From NCBI GenBank assembly GCA_902728285.1, contig CACVBU010000797.1:186001-250000 (forward strand): 64,000 nt of DNA, in the 5' to 3' direction. How positions within the stretch are numbered: the first letter of the stretch is position 1; the number at the start of each line of letters is the position of its first letter. Position numbers and translations under genes: made by a program. A model generated the notes under the pieces. That model was not told the DNA's origin. It worked only from the letters and a program-made list of their open reading frames with translations, and ran no database searches. Below are positions 8,201 through 17,399 of the stretch, piece by piece. The stretch comes from Clytia hemisphaerica. Lineage: Eukaryota > Cnidaria > Hydrozoa > Leptothecata > Clytiidae.

Positions 8201-10736
8201 CTGTGGGCAAAAGTGAAAGAGGTGGCATGTTGATGTTAGGACGTCTCTCACCTGGTAAAAAATTGAGTTTGTTAGAGTCGGATAAAATATTCTTTGAGGA
8301 CTCCCCGTCGGCATTTATTCTATCATCGTGTAATTCTTGGAACTGATTTTCGCTTTCAACACCAACCAAGCGATAATAGTCTTTTGTGGTAAAATCTTTG
8401 AAAGTCATAGTGCCGTTAGTATTTCCCAACAAGCCTCCCATTGTGCTCTCTTCGTTCGACCGGATCTCGTTAATTGCGCTTTCCACAGACTTCACAACAG
8501 ATGGTTTTCCGTTTTCGTCTGTTGTTTTAAAACAAGCATCATCAATTTGTTGCTCGTCCAGCACAACTTCTCTTCTGAATCGAATTTCTGGTCCAGTAAC
8601 GGAAAAGCCCCCAGTCTCGATTTTGTCATAGCGGTGAGCGTCTTTGACGGGTATAAGGTTTGGATTGTAATTATTCTTTAACCGACTAGAAAGTTCAATT
8701 TCCTCTTCTCGTCTCTTAGTCTCTTTTGCTAATTCACGAGGATCTTCTTTTACCACGTGGCGTAAGAATTGATTTAGAGCAATTGCGTTCTCATCTTGCA
8801 TAGGGGTAGAACCGATGAATTGGTTTAAACGTTCGTCAAACCTTTCGACAAACTCACGAGTGCTCTCCTTCAGCTCTTCAGTATCCCCACCTGTAGCGAC
8901 AGCACCACTCCCATCGTCGTTGTTCCCAGGTCTACTAGAAGAAGTCATAATTTCATCTTCATCATCATCATCATCATCATCATCAATTAAAATGCTCCTG
9001 TATGGATCGTTTGGTTGGCCGGGAGCCGTGGATATTATTTCTCTAGCGGGAACTTGAGATTGGACTATGGGTAGTGGTTGTTTAAACCTACCAGATAAGT
9101 TGTTGAGAGCATCCAAAGCCTTGTCTTTGGCGAAAACTTCAGACATGAAGTTTGTGGGTTTACCCAAAAGTTTTCTCAAACGTCTCTCGCGGTAGATTTC
9201 GATCTTGTCTTTGGCACTAGCTGTGGAATTTGATGGATCTACACCGTTAAGAGAATCGGAGTTTTCAAGGGTATTGGTGATCTCACTGATTTTCAAGTCC
9301 AAAGGCATGGAGTTGAACTCGTCCCGATTCACGGTCATATTTTCTAGAAAATCATTGATTTGACCATCATCATAGCCTTCCGAGTCCATCATTGCTAAAA
9401 TCTCTTTCATGGCTCCGACTCTTATTTCCATACCACCTTGATAAGAAGGTGGTTGAGATGAAAAGTCACTTTGTTGTTCCTCGATATTTTGGTCTCCTTC
9501 GTCTCCTTCACCCTCGACATCAAATTCTTGCTGTGATCCACTCAGCGTCAAAGGTGTACCTCCCCCGAAACCATCCTCGTCTGGATCATTGTCACCGTTA
9601 ACATAAGTAGCCGTGTACTGATCCCAATCCAAGTCATCAGTGTCTTTAGGTCTTTTGGGTCTAGAAGAGAAAAGTTCACCCAAACAAGGCCCTCCGAAGC
9701 AACTTGTTGTTTCCTTACCATTTTCATTGGTCGACTGTAGAGCTTTCAGCGGTTCCAAGAAATTACCGTGTTGGTCAACGTTAAAACCGTCCGTTCGTTT
9801 TCTTTCCTTGGCATCAATAAATTCAGTGAGCTTGTTTCTCACTTGCCGGTCGTTCCTTAAAATTGATTTGTTTGTACCTGCCCTTAACGCGTCAACACTG
9901 CTAGTAATCATGGTGTTTTTGGACGAGTCGTTCATCTGACGTTGCATGAACGTGGAGTCAACGTTGTCGTAACCGTACTGGTATTGACCACTTAAAGGGT
10001 CCAAAATCATCGCCCTATTTTTGTAGGCGTCCTTTTCGAACTTTTGACGGGGTGTTTCTATGACGACTGTTTGACCAACTTGTGGAGCATTGCCCTGGTC
10101 GTTGTCGTCCATTTTCCCGGTAAAAGTCATGTATCTTCTCATTTCTTTTTGCACGGATTTTTTCATTGCTTTCTTGGCGCGTCCATCTCCTTTAGAATCA
10201 CTGTCGTCATCATCATCATCATCATCTACACCCTTATCACCATCCATTTTCTCTTTAGTTTTCTTATCGACATCTGGAGAGCCTTGCAGTGGGTCTTTCT
10301 TACCAAAAATGTGTTCGCGGAAACTCTCATGTTTTTTTGTTAATAATTCTTCATAAGCCTTCGTTTTGTCTTGTTCGGCTTGCAAGAGCTCATTTTCCAG
10401 TTGGTTGTGCGAGTAGATTTTGTTGGCTGAAAGATCGTACTCACGTCTAAATTTGTTAAAATAGGCATCTTGGTAATTTTTACCACCGTATTGGTTAAGT
10501 GTTTGTAAAGCATGCTCTTCCCCGACACATCTTAAAATTTGGGTGTTAGTGGACGGATAGCCGAAACCGTACTCTTGAAATTTAGACCAAATATACTGTG
10601 ACAATTCGTAATTTTTTACGCCGTCAAAGTCCTTAGTTACCCGCCTGTAGGTCTCTTCGTGAGATTTTGAAACTTCTCTTTTGAGACGCGCCAACAATTC
10701 CCGCTCAGAGTTGTACTTTTTTCTATTGTGAAACAT
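5265..10736 (-). CDS. Giant 1,823-residue protein of unknown function
   Basis: This single intact ORF begins with ATG at 10,736 preceded by an A-rich tract and is by far the largest gene of the element. The N-terminal third is charged and low-complexity, with an eight-Asp tract near residue 175 and another near residue 590, both encoded by GAT/GAC microsatellites. Residues of roughly 920-1,450 are rich in hydrophobic heptads and look alpha-helical and globular, without Asp/Glu runs. The C-terminal 350 residues are serine/threonine/aspartate-rich with short repeats of the type VDYN-P-SL. No enzyme motif, membrane segment or signal peptide is visible. No standard Polinton gene of this length is known to me. 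It could be a tegument-like, scaffold or vertex protein, but this is speculation from size alone. Confidence 0.75.
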   Translation of the reverse strand: MFHNRKKYNSERELLARLKREVSKSHEETYRRVTKDFDGVKNYELSQYIWSKFQEYGFGYPSTNTQILRCVGEEHALQTLNQYGGKNYQDAYFNKFRREYDLSANKIYSHNQLENELLQAEQDKTKAYEELLTKKHESFREHIFGKKDPLQGSPDVDKKTKEKMDGDKGVDDDDDDDDSDSKGDGRAKKAMKKSVQKEMRRYMTFTGKMDDNDQGNAPQVGQTVVIETPRQKFEKDAYKNRAMILDPLSGQYQYGYDNVDSTFMQRQMNDSSKNTMITSSVDALRAGTNKSILRNDRQVRNKLTEFIDAKERKRTDGFNVDQHGNFLEPLKALQSTNENGKETTSCFGGPCLGELFSSRPKRPKDTDDLDWDQYTATYVNGDNDPDEDGFGGGTPLTLSGSQQEFDVEGEGDEGDQNIEEQQSDFSSQPPSYQGGMEIRVGAMKEILAMMDSEGYDDGQINDFLENMTVNRDEFNSMPLDLKISEITNTLENSDSLNGVDPSNSTASAKDKIEIYRERRLRKLLGKPTNFMSEVFAKDKALDALNNLSGRFKQPLPIVQSQVPAREIISTAPGQPNDPYRSILIDDDDDDDDEDEIMTSSSRPGNNDDGSGAVATGGDTEELKESTREFVERFDERLNQFIGSTPMQDENAIALNQFLRHVVKEDPRELAKETKRREEEIELSSRLKNNYNPNLIPVKDAHRYDKIETGGFSVTGPEIRFRREVVLDEQQIDDACFKTTDENGKPSVVKSVESAINEIRSNEESTMGGLLGNTNGTMTFKDFTTKDYYRLVGVESENQFQELHDDRINADGESSKNILSDSNKLNFLPGERRPNINMPPLSLLPTDNSQRIIGAKPLFGGLPDEQTQDLDVETPAKMISMEVDENLTNTSEQSIIADTAVNDVNVILEDHKETSYARRMAELQTVKDRAMYIVKMMMRDALQTGRIDQTMLQNKEVVKICHILTQAISILLSRQSSYFADFNDPSRQLEVINIETIANPEYGYFSLLQGGKFLCNLIEVSRNVFNFKMEAVTESQFRATANEETPRIRVFKEFLYYVLRENQIADPDDMIVFRSETRFRQSTVIRYQSLDPQMKTKHFFLMLENYLLQLFVSGNTSVDQSLKFFNLLESDLHRRFNAVIINFMANVNATVERLLAKSTFALLFTESEQRMNNARSLSYRRVVIPILNNMFGNPATSDFDSNFENWNMMFHSRDAEHFKDMAEADLPPNGDTIKRLMYSYRDHNFSASTTSSGGPQWSKLEPTKLMDVLVNLFVEHEVIPPISGSYKRNLSNFFSVLMADPIHQMFVKHLKPLYRRGWRKQNLARQACFIVVEHYVGLVMLIVQRALMQNNSQMSNTASFMSNLDGFTPMIKLQDVLRELIMAFDPLAYIADEIGNRDSHEAKFQYHFKRYSEHVGEIMRSYELWLQEQVDGFDLGSTSVMSREDLFARINSAGGYEEGRDLFLEGIQTEITEADEVTMVNQPMMTEGNRDKRVDEKGMSMREVGITIRNAGSQTMGIAEANATQPIEVKIEPNSDKTTIDVDASHPQVQGMSNVDLMNSIREIMREEFSINVRQVGVPMENGQSNSSTDNRSYVAYASDSTFGGLQESVLSNTGEQETLLYNFSVRPSDSASQVGLDGTSTVDYNPPQSLLSNDARTVDYNAPNSLAQPDLAAPGEIILTTDSPDSTSLVSVDMGRPTILTISEPTVITAIGGNVSSVLQDNTVVNTVTEEIDINEATTPLISDDELSNRIRLLPDKDDRFYEDELTLLSYNSGNDQEEVEDRIQSELHVDTVHANISMIMMTRTPITSKTYFQLASHWTTPA

Positions 10737-10917
10737 TTTTTTATGTGTCTGCCGTTCAGCTTGAACTTCAATAAAAATTTACCTGGAGTCTCGAAAGAAG
10801 ATAATATTTATTTAACTATTTCATTGAGTATATATATTTTTTAAACAATAGGGAAAATACTAAAAATCACAAAAAAAAAAAAACTATGTACAAGTAAAAT
10901 ATACATTGTCCGATGCT
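10737..10917 (-). promoter_or_regulatory. Short intergenic spacer with polyadenylation signal
   Basis: On the minus strand this AT-rich spacer holds, downstream of the 415-codon ORF, an A/T-rich stretch with AATAAA (within TTAAATAAATATT) and then an A-rich leader ending AAAAAAATG at the giant gene's start. It is therefore the 3' end of one transcript and the 5' region of the next. A donor-like CCAG|GTAAAT lies in the leader. No convincing TATA box was identified. Confidence 0.35.
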
Positions 10918-12153
10918 TTAATTTTCGCTTTCACTGTCACTGCTATCGTTTTCACTACTGCACTCATACCCACTACCTTCGTCTTCGGACTCTTTGTTCA
11001 CTTTGTAGGGAACGATTTTACTGGCAGGTAAAATTAACGAGCCTTTAGTGTTTTGAGACAACGCAGTCTTTCTAGGGTCTTCCAGTTTATATTTCTTATG
11101 TGCCTCATCACTATCGTCGTCTGAATTTTGTTTTCTCTTGAGGTTTTGAGGTTGACTTTGGTTTTGGCTTTGCTGTTGTTGTTTGCGATGTTGGAGCATT
11201 CTCGTGATACAAGCACTCAAATCAGACATGTATGAGATATTTTCGTTAAGTTTTGTTCTAGCAGCCCTGTTTGTGATTATGGAGCCGGCATTTTCAGTCA
11301 TCTCTTGGACACGGTCAACCATCTTTTTGTAATTGTTGGTTGCATCATTTGAACACTGGTTCTGTTCGAGCTTTTTGAACATCATCACAATATTTGAACG
11401 GTTTTCCTTTAAAACTTTGACACACTTCTCCAGATAGTACTCCGCAAAAGGTGTGGAACTTTGCTCGGGCGTACTCTTTTCCAGCTGGTTAAACATCCAA
11501 TCGTTGACGAGAGTGAAAATTGTGGAACTATTCTTGTTGACGAGAAGTTCGTGTTTGCAAGGGATCTTTTTCTTTGACGTGGGTGAGGCGGATTTACGGA
11601 GTTTCCTTTCTGCCTCGAAAATAGAACTGCATACGGCGTAGAGTAACTTTTGAGGAATGATATTGTGAATCAATACGAAAGCATTGCTAATCTCCAAGGC
11701 TCCCAGCTCGATAAGGGCCGGGTTGAAAGGGTAAAATGTCTCCAAGATCATTATGATAATGTAGACTAGCGAACCTCTCTGAATCTCTTCAATCGGGTTG
11801 TTGGTAGTACAAAAATTACGAGCAGCTTGCTTCATTCTGGATTTTTGGCTTTTTCCTGACATGATTCCCATCCTAGTACGTTGCTCGTCGTTCAAAGAGT
11901 CAGAGGGTAGTTTGGTCCACTGGTCACGATACTTGGTTGCGTCGCTTAAAGGCTGTAAAATTCTCTGAACTTTTTTCTCACCGTTGACGTCCATGCACAC
12001 GTTCTCGTATTTTCTCATGTTGGAAACCAATGAAATGGTTGCGGCAAAACTCCTCTTATTCTTGCTCTGCTCGTTCTTTTTGAGTGCCGCAGCCGCTGTC
12101 GCAGCAGCTGTTTTCGATGATTTCTTTTTTAAAGATTCCATTTCAGCTGTCAT
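10918..12153 (-). CDS. Unknown protein downstream of the ATPase, acidic C-terminus
   Basis: The frame runs from a stop just before the end of the ATPase gene to 10,918. The first ATG is at 12,153, giving 411 residues, but the frame is open about 30 codons further upstream, back to the A7 run at the end of the ATPase ORF. The N-terminus is lysine/alanine-rich, the centre (about residues 110-320) is helical with two hydrophobic stretches near residues 130-160, then comes a Q-rich segment and a serine/glutamate/aspartate-rich tail. No family is recognised. The position suggests co-expression with the ATPase, either as a separate protein or as a -1 frameshift extension of it. Confidence 0.65.
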   Translation of the reverse strand: MTAEMESLKKKSSKTAAATAAAALKKNEQSKNKRSFAATISLVSNMRKYENVCMDVNGEKKVQRILQPLSDATKYRDQWTKLPSDSLNDEQRTRMGIMSGKSQKSRMKQAARNFCTTNNPIEEIQRGSLVYIIIMILETFYPFNPALIELGALEISNAFVLIHNIIPQKLLYAVCSSIFEAERKLRKSASPTSKKKIPCKHELLVNKNSSTIFTLVNDWMFNQLEKSTPEQSSTPFAEYYLEKCVKVLKENRSNIVMMFKKLEQNQCSNDATNNYKKMVDRVQEMTENAGSIITNRAARTKLNENISYMSDLSACITRMLQHRKQQQQSQNQSQPQNLKRKQNSDDDSDEAHKKYKLEDPRKTALSQNTKGSLILPASKIVPYKVNKESEDEGSGYECSSENDSSDSESEN

Positions 12154-12236
12154 TTTTCGGTCCAAAACTATTTGTTCTTGACGATGTTTGACCTTGTTTT
12201 GGGCTTCGATGTACTGTTTATAGAGTTGTTCGTTAC

Positions 12237-13802
12237 TTATAATAGTTTTTTTCCGTCACGTTGCTCATGTAAGTCAAAGTCTGAGGAACTTGATAGTTGT
12301 TCTTTGTTGTGTTTTGCGGTTGGAGCAGAAACTGCGATGGATTGGGACTTTCGCCTACTGTGGTTGATATCATTTGAGAATGAAAATTGTTCTTCCTTTG
12401 CGAAGTTTTTGCTTCTTCGTCTCCGTTTTGGAAAGTTTGTTGTTTTCCCTCTACGATCGTGTCGAGAAAAGGAAACGATTGAAACGTCGTTTTCTCTTCT
12501 TCCATTTTCGGTTGGTCTTCTGCTTCTTTTTCTATACTTGTTGCTCTTTGAGGACTGTCTACTACTAAAATGAAGTTCTGGCAGTTCTCTTCTTTTTTTA
12601 TATCTAGATTTGGATTTACTCAGGGGGTAAATATCCTCGTTTTCACTTGGAATATCGGTTGAATCACCACTGTCGCACTCGTCCTTGATTACACCCCTGT
12701 TATGATTTTTGAATGAATCTCTTTGTTTTGAAAAACTGGTTTCAAAACTAGTTTTACCTGTTTTCCCTCTACCTTCACCTAATTCTATAACCTCCCCACC
12801 ATTTTCGGGGTTTTCCATTTCTTCTTGCAAATGGTCTTCACCTTGTCCTTCTTTCATGTATCTGGTTTGTTCTCTTTCCGACATCACTCGCATCATGGCA
12901 TTCATTCGGTTTTCAAAAGTCAATTTTTCCGTTCGTTTTGCGAACAAAATTTTCACCTGAGCACAACCTTCCTCTTTGAAACAGACCTGTCGGTGGGGAT
13001 TGGCAATCGCGGTTCTGACGTGGGAAACATTTTTGGGTGCTCTTTTAGGCATTTCTATATACAAGTAAGACGTGTCATCGGGGTCGAAACCCAGCACAGA
13101 GTCATTCATTAACACCAATTTTGTGTAAATGTATTGGAGGGACGATCGAAATAATTGGCCTTTCGTTCTCGACTTGGAAGAGTGTAAACTCAAGTCGTCC
13201 AAAAAACTATTCAGTGTCACTTTATTTTGTGACAATTTAAACAACACGACCCACATGAGATTCTCCTTCACCAAATCGTGCATGTTCACATTTTTAAAGG
13301 ACTGTGTAACGAAAAGCATCTCTACACCAGAATGTCTAATGAAAGCGAATTTTGCTGCCACGTCCACAGATTTTACAACCTGTTTGTGCAAATCGTCTAT
13401 AACAATTTTAACGTTTGCAAAAGCCATGCCCGGTCTGAGGTCTATGTCATCACATGAAGGTACGCCGAGTCTTTTGTATTCTGTGTTTCTGTGACGAATT
13501 AGAGCATCTTCTATCTCGTTTATTTTGGCCAGTAATTCTTCCTCGGTACGTATTTGGTACGAGTATATCAAAGTTTCCCACATGTCTTTCATGTCAGCCA
13601 CGAATTTATCAGACTTTTTAGTGGACTTCCCGTTCAAAAATACTATTGTACGACAGTGGGAAAAGCGACCATTAAGACACAAGTCGTCAACGAGATGTGA
13701 TTTACCACATGAAGTTGTGCCGTAAATGGCTCCATGACCCGTCAAGTTTGGGTTGTACTCGTGCCCTTCAAACTTTTCGTATCGACTCACAAACTCAACC
13801 AT
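12237..13802 (-). CDS. FtsK/HerA-type packaging ATPase of Polinton type
   Basis: This protein would power packaging of element DNA into a capsid. The first in-frame ATG is at 13,802 (521 residues). Walker A is GTTSCGKS at about residues 28-35 and Walker B is VKIVIDDL at about residues 131-138, followed by a LFVTQS segment resembling the polar sensor motif of the A32-like/HerA-FtsK group. The ATPase domain covers about residues 10-260. The rest is a long basic, serine-rich tail (about residues 300-520) with many RRR/KRR clusters, much longer than in ordinary Polinton ATPases (about 200-250 residues in total), and possibly DNA-binding. The ORF is intact and ends three codons after a run of seven A. 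Confidence 0.82.
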   Translation of the reverse strand: MVEFVSRYEKFEGHEYNPNLTGHGAIYGTTSCGKSHLVDDLCLNGRFSHCRTIVFLNGKSTKKSDKFVADMKDMWETLIYSYQIRTEEELLAKINEIEDALIRHRNTEYKRLGVPSCDDIDLRPGMAFANVKIVIDDLHKQVVKSVDVAAKFAFIRHSGVEMLFVTQSFKNVNMHDLVKENLMWVVLFKLSQNKVTLNSFLDDLSLHSSKSRTKGQLFRSSLQYIYTKLVLMNDSVLGFDPDDTSYLYIEMPKRAPKNVSHVRTAIANPHRQVCFKEEGCAQVKILFAKRTEKLTFENRMNAMMRVMSEREQTRYMKEGQGEDHLQEEMENPENGGEVIELGEGRGKTGKTSFETSFSKQRDSFKNHNRGVIKDECDSGDSTDIPSENEDIYPLSKSKSRYKKRRELPELHFSSRQSSKSNKYRKRSRRPTENGRRENDVSIVSFSRHDRRGKTTNFPKRRRRSKNFAKEEQFSFSNDINHSRRKSQSIAVSAPTAKHNKEQLSSSSDFDLHEQRDGKKLL

Positions 13803-13941
13803 TTCACACAGGGAAGCTCGAACGAATGAACATAAATTCAAATCAAAAGGGTATATTTATGAAAAAAAAAATGTATTAAAATAAGCTTGATACAAAATAT
13901 ACAAAGAAAATTTAAAATTTATGAAACGCGAAAGTGTTTAT
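13803..13941. promoter_or_regulatory. AT-rich spacer between PolB and ATPase genes
   Basis: This spacer contains A/T runs and an ATAAATAT sequence on the minus strand about 45 bases upstream of the ATPase start, which could serve as a TATA-like element. It also holds the PolB 3' end. Nothing else is seen. Confidence 0.25.
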
Positions 13942-16107
13942 TTACTCCATTTCTTCATCGCTTTCACCGTCAACATTTCTATCATATTCGACTTTCATAG
14001 CATTGATTTTGTTCGAAAGTTCTTCTTCATTGCACTTTGCTGTCTGCTTTTCCAAATACTCCGAGCAAACATTGTAATCAATCTCCTCCTCGAGTTTCAC
14101 AAGTGCATTCGCTTCGACACCGTTCGGGTAATACCTGGGCATTTTTTCGAGGAAAGCGGTCTCCAAGGTATAAAGCTCAAAAAGATGATTTTTATCAAAA
14201 AGTTCATCATACGATTTGTTCTTGTTAAATCTTTTAACAGCATTGGCGAATCTGCTACCAATAGAATAAGCACCAAATGAATATCTTGGGAAAACAACTT
14301 TGTCTGAGGGTGCAACGCCCAATCTTTTTTCGACCTTGGTCATATAAACACCAAGTTGGGTGGTGTAAAAACTGTAAGAGGCATACTGTTTTGCATTAAT
14401 CTCTTCCAAGTGGGAACTGTTTCTAACCATCTTTGGCTCCACTTTAGGATTTTTGGGAGCACGTTTGCCGCCTTTCTTGTTGTTGGTCTTTTGATTTTCC
14501 ACGAACAATTGAAGCTCTTCGCCCAGACGTTTGTCCAATTTTTTGAATGCGTTTCTTCTGTCTTGAAGGGAATATGATTTTATGGCTCTAGTTTGGTCAA
14601 ACTGTTTGTCCCAGGTCACCAAAAGCATGGAATAGTCCTCTTCAGTGACTTTTTGTGACTTTGGTACACCTTTGTGTTTGGTTTTACTCACAGTGTCGTC
14701 AGCATTTTTCACATCTTTCAACATCTTAAATTGATAATTTTTAGGTCCCACACATTGAAAGGAGACAATTAATCCTGGTAGGGGTGTTTCGTCTGTGTAT
14801 AGACCCACGACCTTTTTGCGGCTTTCGTCGAAGTACGGCGCGTCTTTCTCATAGTGAGCTGCATCTATAATTCGACACATTTCGGGCGAGCAACAAAAGA
14901 AGGTTTCGATATGTCTTTTCATCTTGTCACTCCCAAGGCCAGACATTACACTTTCCTTTTCTTCTTCATTTCTGAATTCCAATTGACGTGTGATCAGATT
15001 GCGTCTCAACAACACAGTGCAAGTGGCTTGAAGAGCGACAGAATCAGTGTCGGTCATCATGAGTTTGAGTGACAACCCACCCATTCTACTCGGCAAACAA
15101 TCGTTAACGAGTCTGAAAAACTCACCAATTCGAGCTTTCGCGTGAGAAAGTACTGCAATGGCGACATCGTTCTTGGATTTCATTACAATACTCGTTCTGG
15201 GACTTGAGACCATTCCGAAACACACACTTTGAATTCCTTCATCTCCAGTGTTGAAAAGCACGACAGTTGTATTTTTGTTAGATTTGCCTCGAAGTGCGTT
15301 TTGGACGACCTCGTCTCGCGTCTTGATGTTTTTCTTGTTGATTGGTTTTTGGCTCTGAGGGATTTCCCAAAACTTTTTACCTCTCGCCTCGCATTCTTCT
15401 CGTTTTCTTTGAAGTTCAATTTCTTTGACGGCTTCGTCAATTTCAAACATTGCCACGGTTTCGGATCTTGAAATCTTGGCTGACTCCACATACTTCATGA
15501 GTGTCTTCAGTTTCTTCTTCGTGACTCGAGTGCCAACTTCGTCTTGAGCATTCTCCAGTACGGTTTTCAAGGTGGAAATCTTTTCTCTGGCCATTTCGAT
15601 CTGTCGGTCAAAGAGATCGTTGATTTTGTTCACCTTGTCCTCTTGGTTATCATGGGGGTTGTTTATTAAAAAAACTGCCCTTTCTTGAAGTGTTTTGTTG
15701 GAGCATAACACCTCGCTAGCTCGTTCGAAGTGCTCGTAACTGGTTTTGGCGCACAACAACAAATCGGTTCGCTTGTACTTCTCAACGGATCGACAGAACC
15801 ATCCATAAAAGCCATTATTCATTAATTTATGAAACAAGCCCATAAATTCGCGGTTCAACTTCATATATCTCATTCGTTCGTCTTGGTTGAACTGGATATA
15901 AGATTCGCAAACACGTTGAGCCGTAAAGGTGAGCACGTTCAGGACCTTGGTGATTTTCCATCCATTTTTCAAAGCCATGTCAATGATTGCTGAGTGAGCC
16001 CAGTAGCAAAACATTGGTTTGGTACCAGACATGAGTTTCCTGTTGGTTGGAATGGATACATATTTCCCAGGTCTTCTGACGTATTCTTTTCGTTTGACCC
16101 TCAGCAT
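13942..16107 (-). CDS. Protein-primed family B DNA polymerase, C-terminal part (motifs B and C)
   Basis: This intact 721-codon ORF is the C-terminal half of the element's replicative polymerase. Motif B is KLMNNGFYG near residues 94-102 and motif C is LMMTDTDSV with catalytic aspartates near residues 353 and 355. About 250 residues separate motifs B and C, where about 90 are usual in Polinton polymerases. The extra stretch (about residues 115-275) is charged and coiled-coil-like. After motif C come the thumb and a basic tail ending in an acidic run. The ORF begins inside the palm, so its first ATG is not the gene's start: the frame continues upstream and meets the motif A ORF at about 16,205 through a one-base frame change next to a short A run. 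Confidence 0.85.
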   Translation of the reverse strand: MLRVKRKEYVRRPGKYVSIPTNRKLMSGTKPMFCYWAHSAIIDMALKNGWKITKVLNVLTFTAQRVCESYIQFNQDERMRYMKLNREFMGLFHKLMNNGFYGWFCRSVEKYKRTDLLLCAKTSYEHFERASEVLCSNKTLQERAVFLINNPHDNQEDKVNKINDLFDRQIEMAREKISTLKTVLENAQDEVGTRVTKKKLKTLMKYVESAKISRSETVAMFEIDEAVKEIELQRKREECEARGKKFWEIPQSQKPINKKNIKTRDEVVQNALRGKSNKNTTVVLFNTGDEGIQSVCFGMVSSPRTSIVMKSKNDVAIAVLSHAKARIGEFFRLVNDCLPSRMGGLSLKLMMTDTDSVALQATCTVLLRRNLITRQLEFRNEEEKESVMSGLGSDKMKRHIETFFCCSPEMCRIIDAAHYEKDAPYFDESRKKVVGLYTDETPLPGLIVSFQCVGPKNYQFKMLKDVKNADDTVSKTKHKGVPKSQKVTEEDYSMLLVTWDKQFDQTRAIKSYSLQDRRNAFKKLDKRLGEELQLFVENQKTNNKKGGKRAPKNPKVEPKMVRNSSHLEEINAKQYASYSFYTTQLGVYMTKVEKRLGVAPSDKVVFPRYSFGAYSIGSRFANAVKRFNKNKSYDELFDKNHLFELYTLETAFLEKMPRYYPNGVEANALVKLEEEIDYNVCSEYLEKQTAKCNEEELSNKINAMKVEYDRNVDGESDEEME

Positions 16108-16201
16108 TTTTTCTGTGTAATTGAAAACATTTGGAGTGTCTTTGCGTACGAGCAGATTAAACTCTTCCTCTCGTTGAATGTCGGCTTTGGAGCAGTATTC
16201 G

Positions 16202-17359
16202 TCATTTCAGCTCGATGTTTACGCAAGCGTAAAAATCTATAACGCGAGCCTTGCGATTCTTTTTCAAATCTTCTTTCTGCTTTTTCAAGATTTCCTCCAA
16301 TGTTTGTGGTGTTGACGTATTTAACCATGCATAATTTCCAACTGGCAATATCTGTTTTAAGGCTCTCCCATACTGATTATTCTCGTCGTAGTATATCAAG
16401 CATGATTGCAAGACGGCGATATACTGAGTAAAATCTTTCACCGATTCTTGGTTGTCTGGCTGATAAGTGGTTTCTCGTGTCTTAAGATTTTCATAAAATC
16501 TGGTCAGCTCATCAGCTAATTCGATCAAATCGGATCTGCTGTCAGAACCAGATTCTCTAATCTCGTCTCGTAAGTCTTGTTGAATTTGCTTGAGCTTTTC
16601 TTTACATTCTTTGACTGTGCGATTGGTTTCTTCCTTGATAACCCTCAACTCGTCCGAACCTCTCAAGACCTTTACGAAAGGTGCACACTTTTCACAATCT
16701 GGAGAATATTGACACTCTTGAATGTGTGCGTTGAGTGGAGAGGCTATGCTAACTTGTTTTTTTACCATCGCAAATCCGGCTCGTTTCATATCTGCAATAC
16801 AATTGAAAACTCTGCCGTTGGGAATGGTTTGCATGTTCAGATTCATCAATCGCTTGCACGCAATGTAGCTGTACTTGGCTGTGCTGGTGAAATTGGTGGG
16901 GTCCAGTCCTAAAGCCTCATACATGTCTTGGAACGTATTTGACATTATGATAGCCAACAGCATTCCATCTTCCAATGTGTAGATATGAAGAAGATCAGAC
17001 ATGTTTTTACATTCGAAATAATCGTAAATGTTGCTCATGTTAATATACTGTTCAGCTGTGATTTCCTTTTTACCCAACTTGTTTTGCATGAAAACCTCAA
17101 TGTGTGGAAGTTTGTCGGACGGCTTGTGAACCCAATCTATGTCATTCATGTCTTCATACGGGAAAATCAATTTTCCCTTGAAATTATTTTTGAAGAAATC
17201 CAAATCGAATGGTCTCCCTTCTCGTTCACGTCTTTCAAGAACATGTTTGAACCGTTTGCTGCGCTGGAAATAGGAGAGATGAAGTTCGAAGAGCTGCTCG
17301 ATGTCTCGCTCGTTCATTTGACTGGCCATGGTTGCAAGAGACGACGCAAAGAAATTCAT
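16202..17359 (-). CDS. PolB central part (exonuclease III motif, TPR region, motif A)
   Basis: This 385-codon ORF is the middle of the polymerase gene. The Exo III motif is YTLEDGMLL near residues 127-135, preceded by a typical KLIFPYE segment. Motif A is YYDENNQYGRAL near residues 323-334, matching the DxNNLYG form of Polinton polymerases. Between them a charged helical insert (about residues 210-305) is longer than usual. The ATG at its 5' end is probably internal, because the Exo II region lies upstream in another frame. The following ORF (motifs B and C) lies one frame away with almost no gap, so this is one gene interrupted by a frame change. Confidence 0.78.
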   Translation of the reverse strand: MNFFASSLATMASQMNERDIEQLFELHLSYFQRSKRFKHVLERREREGRPFDLDFFKNNFKGKLIFPYEDMNDIDWVHKPSDKLPHIEVFMQNKLGKKEITAEQYINMSNIYDYFECKNMSDLLHIYTLEDGMLLAIIMSNTFQDMYEALGLDPTNFTSTAKYSYIACKRLMNLNMQTIPNGRVFNCIADMKRAGFAMVKKQVSIASPLNAHIQECQYSPDCEKCAPFVKVLRGSDELRVIKEETNRTVKECKEKLKQIQQDLRDEIRESGSDSRSDLIELADELTRFYENLKTRETTYQPDNQESVKDFTQYIAVLQSCLIYYDENNQYGRALKQILPVGNYAWLNTSTPQTLEEILKKQKEDLKKNRKARVIDFYACVNIELK

Positions 17360-17399
17360 TGAATCCGAAAGGTACCAAAAGGAGTCATTAATAGTTTGA

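Noticed and set aside
10044-10356. Plus-strand ORFs with serine or isoleucine runs
   Set aside because: They are antisense translations of the aspartate-coding microsatellite in the giant gene.
16190-16215. Programmed frameshift between the two polymerase palm ORFs
   Set aside because: The local sequence does not form a canonical slippery heptamer, and other frame breaks in the same gene make mutation or base-calling error the simpler explanation.
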